This document shows positions 50,445-60,474 of a stretch of 64,000 nucleotides of DNA, piece by piece. The position numbers and the translations under genes were made by a program. This stretch comes from Burkholderiaceae bacterium (GTDB lineage: Bacteria; Pseudomonadota; Gammaproteobacteria; Burkholderiales; Burkholderiaceae_C), in NCBI GenBank assembly GCA_018780645.1, contig JADMJJ010000004.1, forward strand, positions 62,001 through 126,000, read 5' to 3'. Each line of letters begins with the position of its first letter. The stretch's first letter is position 1. The notes below the pieces were generated by a model that saw nothing but the letters and a program-made list of their open reading frames with translations, was not told where the DNA came from and searched no databases.

Positions 50445-51569
50445 TCAGGGCGCCGCCGGGTTGGACGTAGACACCGCCCAGCCCATGCGCTCATGGCCGT
50501 ACTGGTTCCAGATCGGGTTCTTGCCGCCCGAGATGGTCGGGTAGCGCGGTGCCCCGGAGCCGGTGGTGCCGCCGAACAAGCCGGCATTGACGGTACCGCC
50601 TGTATAGGTCGGGTGCGTGTTGTCGGACTGGATGTAGTCGTAGCTGGCACTGGCCGACACGAAGTGCGTGTTGGCATCGCGCAGTGTCGATCTCAAGGTC
50701 GAGGTGAGCCGGGTCAGGTAGCTGGCCTCGCTTTCGCCGGCGACGTAGCGCAGTGCGTCGGAGTCGATCAAGCCGTCGCCATTGCTGTCGTAATCGGCCC
50801 CCATGTACTGCGCAAAACTGTCCGCGCACTGGAAGCCCTTGAGCCGCGCGTGCTCGCACATCCAGTAGTTCATCGTCGCGAGCTTGGGCAGGAACAGGGT
50901 CTGCAGGTTCACCGTCGCCCCGGTCGTGGCGTCCTTGCACGAACTCTGCACATTGTCGGCCCCATAGCCGGGATAGTGCAGGTTCGAAATGATCTTGAGC
51001 TTGGTGCCCGCATAGGCGTTGGCGTTGATGAAGTCCATGGCTGCGGCGACATAGGCCTTGCAGTTGCTGACAGCCGTGTTCATCCCGGCATAGTTGCAGG
51101 TGCCGGTCTGGCTCTTGAAGGCCGAACGGGCCTGCAGGCCGTCGTTGCCGCACATCTCGAACGTGACCACGCGGGTCGAGGCGGCCTGCATATAGGACTT
51201 CTCGGCCACGATCTTGTTGTTGTAGATGTCGGAGGCCACCGCCCCGGACTTGGCGCGGCGCACGCTTTCGATGTCGGCATTCCATTTCGCCGACAGGTAC
51301 TCGGCATCGACCGTCGGGGCGGCGTACTTGGCCGCATTGAAGACCGAACCGTTGTAGCCGGCGTAGATTGAGTCGCCATAGGCCACGATGCGGTACTTGG
51401 TCGAGGTGCCGGCCCGGTCTATGGTCCAGGAAACGTTCTGGGTCAGCGTGTTGGCCGTCGCCTCGGCGCCCAGGCCCAGCAGGGCCAGGGTGGGCAGCAG
51501 CACGCGCAGGGCCGCCCGAAAGCTGCTGCGGATCGCCGGCCAGCCGGCCTCATGAGCACTTGTCCTCAT
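50445..51569 (-). CDS. secreted SGNH/GDSL hydrolase
   Basis: 374 residues from ATG 51569, with AAGGAG six bases before it; longer in-frame starts are not supported. A long signal peptide (FRAALRVLLPTLALLGLGAE, cleavage near ATA) is followed by an SGNH hydrolase: block I AYGDSIYAGYN with the nucleophile Ser, block III MCGNDG, and block V SDNTHPTYTGG giving the Asp-x-x-His pair. Several paired cysteines (MCGN, TCNYAG, SCKD, MCEH, QCAD) suggest disulfides in the periplasm or outside. It may deacylate a polysaccharide, lipid or polyester. First gene of the SGNH / membrane protein / Lnt-like operon. Confidence 0.88.
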   Translation of the reverse strand: MRTSAHEAGWPAIRSSFRAALRVLLPTLALLGLGAEATANTLTQNVSWTIDRAGTSTKYRIVAYGDSIYAGYNGSVFNAAKYAAPTVDAEYLSAKWNADIESVRRAKSGAVASDIYNNKIVAEKSYMQAASTRVVTFEMCGNDGLQARSAFKSQTGTCNYAGMNTAVSNCKAYVAAAMDFINANAYAGTKLKIISNLHYPGYGADNVQSSCKDATTGATVNLQTLFLPKLATMNYWMCEHARLKGFQCADSFAQYMGADYDSNGDGLIDSDALRYVAGESEASYLTRLTSTLRSTLRDANTHFVSASASYDYIQSDNTHPTYTGGTVNAGLFGGTTGSGAPRYPTISGGKNPIWNQYGHERMGWAVSTSNPAAP

Positions 51570-51761
51570 CTGCATCTCCTTGAACCGTTGAAGTCGGAAG
51601 GAACAGAGCGCCTGAGGCCCACAAGGGGTGCAGCGCCAAGACGTAGCTCGGCAGCCTACCATCGTGTGCGGGGGGTGATTTGCGGGTAATCCCTCGGTTA
51701 CTGTGCAGCAACTAGGGGGCGCTGGCGTGGGGCCGCGGCCCGTGAATCAGGCGCCAGAAAC

Positions 51762-51788
51762 AACAAAGCCCAGCGTTTGAGGCTGGGC
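51762..51788 (-). terminator. Rho-independent terminator after tRNA-Thr
   Basis: A GCCCAGC/GCTGGGC stem (51768-51788) is followed on the minus strand by TTTGTTG. It lies 12 bp beyond the 3' end of tRNA-Thr. Confidence 0.8.
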
Positions 51789-51799
51789 CAGCTGTTTGA

Positions 51800-51875
51800 T
51801 GGTGCCGGAGAAAGGAGTCGAACCCTCGACCTTCTCATTACGAATGAGCTGCTCTACCAACTGAGCTACACCGGC
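51800..51875 (-). tRNA. tRNA-Thr (anticodon CGT)
   Basis: A 76-nt cloverleaf on the minus strand with encoded CCA. The 5' end is GCCGGTG, the D-arm AGCTCAGTTGGTAGAGC, the anticodon arm CTCATTCGTAATGAG with anticodon CGT, and the T-arm GAGGGTTCGACTCC. The acceptor stem has a T-T mismatch at its sixth pair. Confidence 0.96.
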
Positions 51876-51903
51876 ACGCTAAGCCCGCAATTATAGCCTG
51901 TTT

Positions 51904-52938
51904 TCAAGCGCCGGCTTCCAGATGGTAGGTGGTAATGCGCTCGACCTCATTCTTCGAGCCCAGCATCACGGCCACACGCTCGTGCAGCTTGGTCGGTTGC
52001 AACTCCATGATGCGGGTCTGGCCGTTGGTGGCGGCGCCGCCCGCCTGTTCGATCAGGAAGGCCATCGGATTGGCCTCGTACATCAGCCGCAGCTTGCCGG
52101 CCTTCTCGGGCTCGCGCTGGTCCCAGGGATACATGAAGACGCCGCCCCGCGTCAGGATGCGGTGCACGTCGGCCACCATGCTGGCGATCCAGCGCATATT
52201 GAAATCCTTACCGCGGGCGCCGGTCTTGCCGGCCAGGCACTCGTCGATATAGCGCTTCATCGGCGGCGCCCAATGCCGCATATTGCTCATATTTATCGCG
52301 AACTCCTTGGTGTCGGCCGGCACCTGGATGTCATCGGCCGTCAGCACCCACGAGCCCTGCTCGCGGTCCAGGGTGAACATGGCCACGCCGTCGCCGACTG
52401 TCAGCACCAGCGTGGTCTGCGGGCCATAGACGCAGTAACCGGCAGCGGCCTGGGCCGTGCCGGGCTGCAGGAAGTCGTCTTCGCTGACGCCCTTGCTGCC
52501 TTCCGGCTTTTTCAGCACCGAGAAGATCGTGCCGATGGACACATTCACGTCGATATTCGACGAGCCGTCCAGCGGGTCGAACATCAGCAGGTATTCGCCC
52601 TGGGGGAAGCGGTTGGGCACGACATAGATGCCCTCCATTTCCTCGGAGGCCATGGCGGCCAGATGGCCGCCCCATTCATTGGCCTCGATCAGCACCTCGT
52701 TGGCGATGATGTCCAGCTTCTTCTGGATCTCGCCCTGCACGTTCTCGCTGCCCGCCGTGCCCAGCACCTCGCCCAAAGCGCCCTTGTTGACGCTGATGGC
52801 AATGCTCTTGCAGGCGCGAGCCACGACCTCGATCAGGAGGCGCAGCTGGGATGGGATCAGGCCATGGTTGCGCTGCTGCTCGACCAGATACTGCGTCAGG
52901 CTGACGCGCTTGCTACCGCTGTTGCCAACACTACTCAT
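51904..52938 (-). CDS. fbp: fructose-1,6-bisphosphatase class 1
   Basis: 344 residues from ATG 52938, which overlaps the pepN stop (ATGA); a longer open frame upstream is only a pepN shadow. Class 1 markers are [21 protein letters not shown], the metal site [12 protein letters not shown], and [20 protein letters not shown]. It removes the 1-phosphate of fructose 1,6-bisphosphate in gluconeogenesis and the Calvin cycle. With phosphofructokinase at 7-8 kb, both directions of this glycolytic step are in the window. Probably co-transcribed with pepN and followed by tRNA-Thr. Confidence 0.97.
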   Translation of the reverse strand: MSSVGNSGSKRVSLTQYLVEQQRNHGLIPSQLRLLIEVVARACKSIAISVNKGALGEVLGTAGSENVQGEIQKKLDIIANEVLIEANEWGGHLAAMASEEMEGIYVVPNRFPQGEYLLMFDPLDGSSNIDVNVSIGTIFSVLKKPEGSKGVSEDDFLQPGTAQAAAGYCVYGPQTTLVLTVGDGVAMFTLDREQGSWVLTADDIQVPADTKEFAINMSNMRHWAPPMKRYIDECLAGKTGARGKDFNMRWIASMVADVHRILTRGGVFMYPWDQREPEKAGKLRLMYEANPMAFLIEQAGGAATNGQTRIMELQPTKLHERVAVMLGSKNEVERITTYHLEAGA

Positions 52939-55619
52939 GCTGCATGCTCCACATTCAGGGCGCGATCGATGACCTCGCGCACATCGCTCGACAAATCCGC
53001 CTTGGCGGCCACGCGGGCCAGGGCTTCGCGGGCGGCGCTGCGGTAAGGCTCGGCCAGCCTGGTCCAGCGGTCCATCACGCGGGCCAGACGGCCGGCGACC
53101 TGCGGGTTGATGGCATCCAGCTCCAGCACGCGGTCGGCCCAGAACACATAGCCGGCGGCGTCCGTGCGGTGGAAGGCGGCCGGGTTGAACAGGCACAGCG
53201 AGAAGATCAGGCTGCGCGCGCGGTTCGGGTTCTTCAACGAGAAGTCCGGGTGCTGCATCAGCTGCTTGACGCGGGCAAAGACCTGGCCGTCGAGCTCGGG
53301 CGCACGGCCCTGCAGCGCGAACCATTTGTCTATCACCAGCGGCTCGTGCTTGAACAGCGCGTGGAAGCGTTCCAGCGCCGGCAGGGCCAGGCCGGCGCGG
53401 GCGAACACCAGGGCGGTCAGCGCGCCCATGCGCTCGGTCATATTGCCGGCGTCCTTGAAGCGTTGATAGGCGCGTCCGGGCCAGATGTCGTTGCCGGTCT
53501 GCACCGCGTCGAGCACCAGCATCTGCAGGGCCAGATTGGCCAGCGCTCGCCTGCCCGAGGAGACCGGGTCGGCCGAATAGCCGCCGCCGACCTGATTCGC
53601 CTCGAAGGCGGCCTGCCAGTCGTCGCGCAGCGCCTGGGCCAGCTGCAGCTGCATGGCGCCCACGGCGGCGTGGATGCGCTGCGGGTCTATCTCGTCGAGC
53701 TGCTCGGCGATATAGCCCTCGCTGGGCAGGGTCAGTGCCAGCGCCTTGAAGGCGGAGTCGAGGTGCGTGCTGAGCAGCACGGCGCGCATGCCTTCGACGT
53801 AGGCGCCGTCAAGGGTCAGTTGTTCACCCGATCGCACTGCCGGCAGCAGGCGGTTCAGCGCCAGGCGCTGGCTGGCTTCCCAGCGGTTGAAGGCGTCACT
53901 GTCGTGCTTCAGAAGCACCAGCAGCTCGGCGTCGGTCAGGCCATCGTCCAGCACCACCGGGGCCGAGAACTGGCGCAGCAGCGAGGCGACAGGCGCTTCG
54001 TCGAGACCGACGAAGGTGAAGCTCTGCTCGGCCCTGTCCAGCACCAGCACGCGTTCGGTGCCCACGGCGGATTCTTCACCCTGCAGCTGCAAGGGCAGGG
54101 TGGCGCCGGCATGGCTCAGCAGGCCCATGCGGATCGGAATCACCTGGGACAGCTTGTCGTCCTGGCCAGGTGTCGGCGGATTGGCCTGGGCCAGATCCAG
54201 GGTCCAGGTCTTTGCGTCGGCGTCGAAGCGGCCACGGGCCTGCACGCGCGGCGTGCCGGCCTGCGAGTACCAGCGCTTGAAGGCGTCCAGGCGGGTGGAG
54301 AGCTCGCTGCCCGGGTTGGCATCGGCGATCGCTGCGGCGAAGTCGTCGCAGGTCACCGCCTGGCCGTCATGGCGCTCGAAGTACAGCGTCATGCCCTTCT
54401 CGAAGCCCTCGCGGCCGACCAGGGTCTGGTACATGCGCACCACTTCCGAGCCCTTTTCGTAAATCGTCGGGGTGTAGAAGTTGTTGATCTCGACATAGCT
54501 GTCGGGGCGCACCGGATGGGCCATCGCGCCCGAGTCCTCGGGGAACTGCATGGCGCGCAGATTGCGCACGTCCTCGATGCGCTTGACTGCGCGAGCCGAG
54601 GGCGCGGCGGCCATGTCCATGCTGAATTCCTGATCGCGGAACACGGTCAGGCCTTCCTTCAGGCTTAGCTGGAACCAGTCGCGGCAGGTCACGCGGTTGC
54701 CGGTCCAGTTGTGGAAGTACTCGTGCGCGACGACGGCTTCGATGCGGTTGAAGTCGGCATCGGTGGCGGTGGCAGGCGAAACCAGCAGGGCCGAGGTGTT
54801 GAAGATGTTCAGCCCCTTGTTCTCCATCGCGCCCATATTGAAGTCGGACACGCCGACGATCATGAAGCGTTCCAGGTCCAGCGGCAGCTTGAAGCGAGCC
54901 TCGTCCCAGGCGATGGAGGCAATCAGCGAGTTCATCGCATGCTCGGTCTTCTCCAGGTCGCCGCGTCGCACATAGACCTGTAGCAGATGGTCCTTGCCCG
55001 AGCGGGTGGTGATGCGCTGCTCGCGCGCCACCAGGTCGCCGGCCACCAGCGCGAACAGATAGCTGGGCTTGGGAAAGGGGTCGTGCCACTTGGCGAAGTG
55101 GCGACCGTTGTCCAGCGTGCCCTGCTCCAGCAGATTGCCGTTGGACAGCAGCACCGGGTATTTGGCCTTGTCGGCCCGCAGCAGCACGGTGTAGACGGCC
55201 ATCACATCCGGGCGGTCCAGGAAGTAGGTGATGCGGCGAAAGCCCTCGGCCTCGCACTGGGTGAAGAAGCCGCCGCCGGAGGTGTAGAGGCCGCTCAGCG
55301 CGGTGTTCTTCTCGGGCGCGCAGGTGTTGCGTATCTCCAGCGCAAAGTCGGCGTCGGGGGCGTTGTCTATCACCAGCTCGTCGCCCTCCTGCCGGAACGA
55401 CACGCTCTCGCCGTTGATCAGCACGCGCAGCAGGGTCAGCTCCTCGCCATGCAGGCGCAGCGGCCCGTGGGCGACCGCGCTGTTGCGCTCGATCTGCATC
55501 TTGCTGGTGACCAGGGTCTTGGCCGGGTCCAGGTCGAACGTCAGGTCAACGGTGCGGATCCAGTACACGGGCGCGCAATAGTCTTCGCGGTGGATCAGGG
55601 GGGCAGTGCCTTCACGCAT
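52935..55619 (-). CDS. pepN: aminopeptidase N (M1 family)
   Basis: 894 residues, the usual size of the proteobacterial PepN group. Catalytic blocks are GAMEN (exopeptidase motif) and [20 protein letters not shown] with the zinc HExxH, followed by the third ligand Glu in [15 protein letters not shown]. The N terminus begins [15 protein letters not shown]. It removes N-terminal residues from peptides in the cytoplasm. The C-terminal helical domain runs to residue 894, and its stop overlaps the fbp start. A REP-like pair separates it from prfB upstream. Confidence 0.97.
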   Translation of the reverse strand: MREGTAPLIHREDYCAPVYWIRTVDLTFDLDPAKTLVTSKMQIERNSAVAHGPLRLHGEELTLLRVLINGESVSFRQEGDELVIDNAPDADFALEIRNTCAPEKNTALSGLYTSGGGFFTQCEAEGFRRITYFLDRPDVMAVYTVLLRADKAKYPVLLSNGNLLEQGTLDNGRHFAKWHDPFPKPSYLFALVAGDLVAREQRITTRSGKDHLLQVYVRRGDLEKTEHAMNSLIASIAWDEARFKLPLDLERFMIVGVSDFNMGAMENKGLNIFNTSALLVSPATATDADFNRIEAVVAHEYFHNWTGNRVTCRDWFQLSLKEGLTVFRDQEFSMDMAAAPSARAVKRIEDVRNLRAMQFPEDSGAMAHPVRPDSYVEINNFYTPTIYEKGSEVVRMYQTLVGREGFEKGMTLYFERHDGQAVTCDDFAAAIADANPGSELSTRLDAFKRWYSQAGTPRVQARGRFDADAKTWTLDLAQANPPTPGQDDKLSQVIPIRMGLLSHAGATLPLQLQGEESAVGTERVLVLDRAEQSFTFVGLDEAPVASLLRQFSAPVVLDDGLTDAELLVLLKHDSDAFNRWEASQRLALNRLLPAVRSGEQLTLDGAYVEGMRAVLLSTHLDSAFKALALTLPSEGYIAEQLDEIDPQRIHAAVGAMQLQLAQALRDDWQAAFEANQVGGGYSADPVSSGRRALANLALQMLVLDAVQTGNDIWPGRAYQRFKDAGNMTERMGALTALVFARAGLALPALERFHALFKHEPLVIDKWFALQGRAPELDGQVFARVKQLMQHPDFSLKNPNRARSLIFSLCLFNPAAFHRTDAAGYVFWADRVLELDAINPQVAGRLARVMDRWTRLAEPYRSAAREALARVAAKADLSSDVREVIDRALNVEHAA

Positions 55620-55638
55620 GACGGGCTCTCTTGTGTTC

Positions 55639-55699
55639 GTAGCCCGGATGCAATCCGGGACTGTCGGGTCGGGTGGTTCCCGGATTTCATCCGGGCTAC
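55639..55699. repeat. REP-like inverted pair (copy C)
   Basis: Units at 55639-55659 and 55679-55699 in opposite orientation, 19 nt apart. The left core has loop GCA, the right one GAA (read from GTAG), so the arms are not identical: a mixed pair combining the loop types of copies A and B. It lies between prfB and pepN on the minus strand. Confidence 0.9.
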
Positions 55700-55712
55700 G
55701 CGGATCTCAGGC

Positions 55713-56817
55713 TTAAACGCCCTGCTGCAGGCTGGCGGTGATGAAGGGGTCGAGATCGCCGTCCAGCACCTTTTGCGTCGCCGAGGTTTCGTAGTTGGTG
55801 CGCAGGTCCTTGATGCGGCTCTGGTCCAGCACATAGCTGCGGATCTGGTGGCCCCAGCCGACGTCGGTCTTGGTGTCTTCCAGCTTCTGCTGCTCTTCCA
55901 TGCGCTTGCGCATCTCGAAGTCATAGAGGCGGGAGCGCAGGCGCTTCCAGGCCACGTCGCGATTGCCGTGCTGGCTGCGGCCGTCCTGGCATTGCACGAC
56001 GATGCCGGTCGGGATGTGCGTGAGGCGCACCGCCGAGTCGGTCTTGTTGATGTGCTGGCCGCCGGCGCCCGAGGCGCGGAAGGTGTCGGTGCGCACATCG
56101 GCCGGGTTGATGTCGATCTCGATCGAGTCGTCGACTTCCGGGTAGACGAACAGCGAGGCAAAGCTGGTGTGGCGGCCGCCGGAGCTGTCGAACGGGCTCT
56201 TGCGCACCAGGCGGTGCACGCCGGTCTCGGTGCGCAGCAGGCCGAAGGCATATTCGCCCTCGACCTTGATCGTGGCGCTCTTGATGCCGGCCACGTCGCC
56301 GTCGGTCTGGTCTTCCAGGGTCGCCTTGAAGCCCTTGCGCTCGCAGTACTTCAGGTACTGACGCAAGAGCATGCCGGCCCAGTCGCAGGCCTCGGTGCCG
56401 CCGGCGCCGGCCTGGATGTCGATGAAGCAGTTGCTGGGATCGGCCGGGTTGTTGAACATGCGCCGGAACTCCAGCTGCTCGACGATGCCGTTCAGCGTGG
56501 CCACCTCGGCCTCGATCGCCGCCAGGCCGTCCATATCGTCATCGGCCTTGCTCATCTCGAACAACTCGAGGTTGTCGCTGAGATTGCTTTCCAGATGGTT
56601 GATGGTCTCGACGACGTTTTCCAGCGTCTTCTTTTCCTTGCCCAGCTCCTGGGCCCGCTTGGGTTCGTTCCAGACGGTGGGGTTTTCGAGGGCGGCGTTG
56701 ACTTCGTTCAGGCGCAGTGCTTTGCGGTCGTAGTCAAAGATACCCCCTTAGCGCGGCGGTCCGCGCTGTCAGGTCGGTCAGGGTGCTGCCGATGGTGTTG
56801 ATGCGTTCGATGTCCAT
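55713..56817 (-). CDS. prfB: peptide chain release factor 2, with programmed +1 frameshift
   Basis: RF2 in two frames. Codons 1-27 run from ATG 56817 ([15 protein letters not shown]) to CTT at 56737-56739, then an in-frame TGA at 56734-56736. The site AGG GGG TAT CTT TGA C has the internal Shine-Dalgarno-like AGGGGG at 56743-56748. After a +1 slip past the T at 56736, reading continues from GAC (56735) for 340 codons, total 367 residues. RF2 traits are the SPF stop-recognition motif ([10 protein letters not shown]) and the GGQ motif (GAGGQHINK). It releases proteins at UGA and UAA; scarcity of RF2 promotes the frameshift, giving autoregulation. No lysS follows; REP units and pepN do. Confidence 0.97.
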
Positions 56818-57044
56818 GATGTTCTTTGGTTGGGGCCGCGGTCGTGAGTGACCACCGCCGATCCTGCAAGCCCGCCATTTTCTCATGGACGGCCCGGCCG
56901 CGGGCCAAGCGCCAGCCTCGGCCCTACGCATCCATCGATGCGAGGGTTATCGATAGTGGGGCCGGCCCAGGGAGGAGGCGGTTTGTCAGAATACTGTAAG
57001 CGCTCTGGAAACACAGTGCGGTCAGCGCACCAAAGGCACTCCAG

Positions 57045-57341
57045 ATGCTACTGCTGACCTCCTCCCTGAAACTGATCGCCGAGATCGCCTTGCTGGCCAT
57101 GGTCGGGCAATGGCTGCTGGGCTTGCTGGCCGGTCAGAAGCGCGAGGGCAACTTCTTCTACAAGCTGCTGCAGGTGCTGACCCAGCCTTTCGTGAAGCTG
57201 ACCCGCCTGATCAGCCCGCGCGTCGTGCTCGACCGCCATATCCCGCTGGCCGCGTTTCTGCTGATGCTGAGCCTGTGGCTGGTGGTGACGGTGGTCAAGA
57301 TCAGTGTCTGTCTGCAACTGGGAGTGGCGCAATGTCGCTGA
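57045..57341 (+). CDS. small inner-membrane protein
   Basis: 98 residues with two membrane helices (about 8-30 and 65-90) and a short loop containing GQKREGNFFYKLLQVLTQPF and LISPRVVLDRHIP. The loop pattern is reminiscent of YggT-type proteins, but the match is not strong enough to name a family. It overlaps the next gene (TPR protein) by 10 bp, suggesting translational coupling and a shared function at the membrane. Confidence 0.7.
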   Translation: MLLLTSSLKLIAEIALLAMVGQWLLGLLAGQKREGNFFYKLLQVLTQPFVKLTRLISPRVVLDRHIPLAAFLLMLSLWLVVTVVKISVCLQLGVAQCR

Positions 57342-57913
57342 CACAGCCTTCCATCTGGCACTACCGTCTGCTCAAGCTGCGCGCCATCGCCGCCCTGGTG
57401 TTCGGGCAGCGTCTGCGCGCCGAGCAGATCTACGACGAGATACTGGCCCAGTGGCCGACGGATGGCTACGCGCTGGCCAGCCGTGCCCATCTGCGCTCGC
57501 AGCGCGAGGCGCGGACCGAGGCCATCGCCGATCTGCAGGCGCTGGTTGCCGCGGCGCCGCAGCGCAGTGCCGGCGACTGGTTCAATCTGGCCTTCCTGTT
57601 GGAAGCCGAGTCGCGGCTGGACGAGGCCGAAGCGGCCTTCCGCCGCGCGCTGGCCCTGGACGCCAAGCTCGACCGCGCCTGGTATGGCCTGGGCCTGTGC
57701 CTGATACGTCTGCAACGCTTTGAAGACGCCATCGCGGCGCTTAAGCGCAGCACCGAACTGCAACCCATGAGTCCCTACGGCTGGTACCAGCTGGCCCGGG
57801 TGCACATGGACCGTCAAGAACCCGACGAGACGCGGCGCATCATCGCCCACCTCAAGGGTTTCGAGCCCAAGGTCGCCGCTCAGCTTGAGCGTGAGACCGG
57901 ACTGCTCGCGTAG
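57332..57913 (+). CDS. tetratricopeptide-repeat protein
   Basis: 193 residues from ATG 57332. TPR units are recognisable: LRAEQIYDEILAQWPTDGYA, the DWFNLAFLLEAESRLDEAEA unit, AFRRALALDAKLDRAWYGLG and LQRFEDAIAALKRSTELQPM. No signal peptide; likely a cytoplasmic scaffold, perhaps tethered through the overlapping small membrane protein. About 106 bp separate it from the symporter genes. Confidence 0.88.
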   Translation: MSLTQPSIWHYRLLKLRAIAALVFGQRLRAEQIYDEILAQWPTDGYALASRAHLRSQREARTEAIADLQALVAAAPQRSAGDWFNLAFLLEAESRLDEAEAAFRRALALDAKLDRAWYGLGLCLIRLQRFEDAIAALKRSTELQPMSPYGWYQLARVHMDRQEPDETRRIIAHLKGFEPKVAAQLERETGLLA

Positions 57914-58019
57914 AGAGAGCGACGCTCCCACGCAGTCTGCGCGCAATTGGCGCAGGGGTTCGTCATCGGTGCCCGGCGCTCGGACCCAAGCCGGCTTCAT
58001 TACAAAGGAGACGACAGCG

Positions 58020-58277
58020 ATGCAGTTGACCGAAAGACACCACCAGTACTGGCAGAAGAACCTGCGACTCACAGGCGTTCTGCTGGCGATCTGGTTCGTG
58101 GTGACCTTCGTCGTGAGCTTTTACGCCCGCGAACTGAACTTCACCTTTTTTGGCTGGCCGTTCAGCTTCTGGGTTGCATCCCAGGGCGCGCTGATCGTCT
58201 ATTGCCTGATCATCTGGTACTACGCGAGGACGATGAATCGCCTGGACCAGGAACACGGCGTGGCCGAGGGGGAATGA
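58020..58277 (+). CDS. small subunit of sodium:solute symporter (DUF4212)
   Basis: 85 residues from ATG 58020 with AAAGGAGACG before it. Two membrane helices (about 18-38 and 48-70) flank the conserved SFYARELNFTFFGWPFSFWV loop; RHHQYWQKNLRLTGVLL at the N terminus is typical. Proteins of this family precede cation:acetate-type symporters and are thought to be accessory subunits. One base separates it from the symporter gene. Confidence 0.9.
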   Translation: MQLTERHHQYWQKNLRLTGVLLAIWFVVTFVVSFYARELNFTFFGWPFSFWVASQGALIVYCLIIWYYARTMNRLDQEHGVAEGE

Positions 58278-58278
58278 C

Positions 58279-60402
58279 ATGGCAGGCGCAACTCCAACCA
58301 GCGGCGGCGTGATCAGCACGGCCGCCAACTCCGCGTTCAAGAAGCAACTCAACAAGGTCTACACCTGGTACACGGGCGGCTTTCTGGCCTTCATCGTGGT
58401 GCTGGGGATACTGGAGCAGATGGGACTGCCGCGGCAGTACATCGGCTTCATCTTCCTGATCGCCACCGTGTTGCTGTACGCCGGCATCGGCGTTATGAGC
58501 CGCACCTCGGATGCCAGCGAGTACTACGTGGCCGGCCGCCGTGTGCCGGCGATGTACAACGGCATGGCCACCGGCGCGGACTGGATGTCGGCCGCGTCCT
58601 TCATTGGCATGGCAGGTACCCTGTACCTGACCGGCTACGGCGGCCTGGCCTTCATCATGGGCTGGACCGGCGGCTACTGCCTGGTGGCGCTGTTCCTGGC
58701 ACCCTATCTGCGCAAGTTCGGCCAGTTCACGATTCCCGACTTCCTCGGTGCGCGCTATGAGGGCAATCTGCCGCGCATCCTGGGGGTGATCGCCGCCATC
58801 CTCTGCTCCTTCACCTATGTGGTGGCGCAGATCTATGGTGTGGGCCTGATCACCGCGCGCCTGTCCGGCCTGGCCTTCGAGGTCGGGGTGTTCGTCGGTC
58901 TGTTTGGTATTCTGGTCTGCTCCTTCCTGGGTGGCATGCGCGCGGTGACCTGGACCCAGGTGGCCCAGTACATCATCCTGATCGTCGCCTATATGGTGCC
59001 GGTGGTGTGGCTGTCGGTGAAGCAGACCAGCGTCCCGGTGCCCCAGGCCATCTACGGCTATCAGCTGGAGAAGGTCACCGAGGCCGAGAAGCGCTTGAAG
59101 GCAGACCCTAAGGAACTGGAGGTGATCGCCGCCTTCAAAGCCGTGGCCGTCGGCTTCGAGAACAAGCTGAAGGACGTGCCCGCGGCGCTGGCCGCCGACA
59201 AGGCTGCAGCCGAAGCCAAGGTCGCGGAGCTGACGGCCGCCAACGCGCCGGCGGCCGATCTGGAGGCCGCCAAGAAGGCACTGGCGGCGCTGCCAGCGGA
59301 CGAGGCTGCTGCCAAGATGGCCTGGGCGGCCGGCAAGGCAGCCAACGAGGCCCGTGCCAAACCGCTGGCCGGCATGGCGCCCCATGCCCAGCAGTTTGCC
59401 GGCGATCCGAACGGCGACGAGAAGGCCAAGAAGACCTACGACGAATCGCGTCGCAACTTCCTCGCCCTGGTGTTCTGCCTGATGGTGGGTACGGCCGCGC
59501 TGCCGCACATCCTGATGCGCTACTACACCACGCCCTCGGTCAAGGAGGCGCGCGAGTCGGTGACCTGGAGCCTGTTCTTCATCTTCCTGCTTTACTTCAC
59601 GGCGCCGGCCCTGGCTGTGTTGGTCAAGTTCGAGATGTTCAACTTCGTGGTCGGCGTGCCATTCAATCAGTTGCCGGAGTGGATATCTGCCTGGAACAAG
59701 GTCGACCCAACCCTGCTGTCCGTGATTGACATCAACAAGGATGGCATCCTGCAGCTCGGCGAGATCAAGATCGGCGGCGACATCATCGTGCTGGCCACCC
59801 CGGCCATCGGTGGGTTGCCCTATGTGATCTCGGGCATGGTGGCGGCCGGTGGTCTGGCCGCGGCGCTGTCCACCGCGGACGGCCTGCTGCTGACCATCGC
59901 CAATGCGCTGTCGCATGACGTGTATTACAAGATGATCGACCCTAACGCCTCGACCGCACGCCGCGTCACCATCTCCAAGGTGCTGCTGCTGGTGGTGGCT
60001 CTGGCGGCTGCCTATGTGGCCTCGCAGAAGCCGGCCGACATCCTGTTCCTCGTCTCCGCCGCGTTCTCGTTTGCGGCCGCTGCCTTCTTCCCGGCCCTGG
60101 TGCTGGGGGTGTTCTGGAAGCGGGCCAATAAATGGGGCGCCTCGCTGGGCATTGCCTCGGGTCTGGGCATTACCTTCTACTATATGGTGACGACCCAGCC
60201 CTGGCTGCGCGGCGTGTTCGGCGTGACCTCGCCGATCGAGCTGTGGTGGGGCATTCTGCCGATCTCGGCCGGCCTGTTCGGCGTGCCGCTGGGCTTTGCG
60301 GTGATCATCATCGTCAGCCTGCTCACCCCGGCGCCGAGCAAGGACACCCAGGAGTTGGTGGAGCATGTCCGCTACCCCGACCTGAACCTCGGCAAGGCCT
60401 GA
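58279..60402 (+). CDS. sodium:solute symporter, VC_2705/ActP-like
   Basis: 707 residues, about 100-150 longer than ActP. SSS-family blocks are SDASEYYVAGRRVPAMYNGM, GADWMSAASFIGMAG, FTIPDFLGARYEG and GGLAAALSTADGLLLTIANA. An Ala/Lys/Glu-rich helical insertion (about 257-388) lies between membrane helices. Residues 484-495 (DINKDGILQLGE) match a canonical EF-hand calcium loop in another extramembrane segment. It probably imports acetate or a related short carboxylate with sodium. The following DUF294 and exonuclease genes commonly travel with this symporter type. A terminator follows the stop. Confidence 0.9.
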   Translation: MAGATPTSGGVISTAANSAFKKQLNKVYTWYTGGFLAFIVVLGILEQMGLPRQYIGFIFLIATVLLYAGIGVMSRTSDASEYYVAGRRVPAMYNGMATGADWMSAASFIGMAGTLYLTGYGGLAFIMGWTGGYCLVALFLAPYLRKFGQFTIPDFLGARYEGNLPRILGVIAAILCSFTYVVAQIYGVGLITARLSGLAFEVGVFVGLFGILVCSFLGGMRAVTWTQVAQYIILIVAYMVPVVWLSVKQTSVPVPQAIYGYQLEKVTEAEKRLKADPKELEVIAAFKAVAVGFENKLKDVPAALAADKAAAEAKVAELTAANAPAADLEAAKKALAALPADEAAAKMAWAAGKAANEARAKPLAGMAPHAQQFAGDPNGDEKAKKTYDESRRNFLALVFCLMVGTAALPHILMRYYTTPSVKEARESVTWSLFFIFLLYFTAPALAVLVKFEMFNFVVGVPFNQLPEWISAWNKVDPTLLSVIDINKDGILQLGEIKIGGDIIVLATPAIGGLPYVISGMVAAGGLAAALSTADGLLLTIANALSHDVYYKMIDPNASTARRVTISKVLLLVVALAAAYVASQKPADILFLVSAAFSFAAAAFFPALVLGVFWKRANKWGASLGIASGLGITFYYMVTTQPWLRGVFGVTSPIELWWGILPISAGLFGVPLGFAVIIIVSLLTPAPSKDTQELVEHVRYPDLNLGKA

Positions 60403-60450
60403 GCGCCCGAACGCTTGATGACGCCGGCACGTGGCCGGCGACCTCCCAAA

Positions 60451-60474
60451 CCCCGCAGCGATGCGGGGTTTTTT
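60451..60474 (+). terminator. Rho-independent terminator after the symporter
   Basis: CCCCGCA-GCGA-TGCGGGG (7-bp stem extended by flanking A-T pairs, GCGA tetraloop) followed by six T. Confidence 0.92.

Noticed and set aside
51904-53325. 473-residue version of fructose-1,6-bisphosphatase
   Set aside because: The extra N-terminal part is an out-of-frame reading of pepN; the family start is at 52938.
56926-56942. Small hairpin CGCATC-CATC-GATGCG upstream of the small membrane protein gene
   Set aside because: Only six pairs, no T-run and no recognisable regulatory context.
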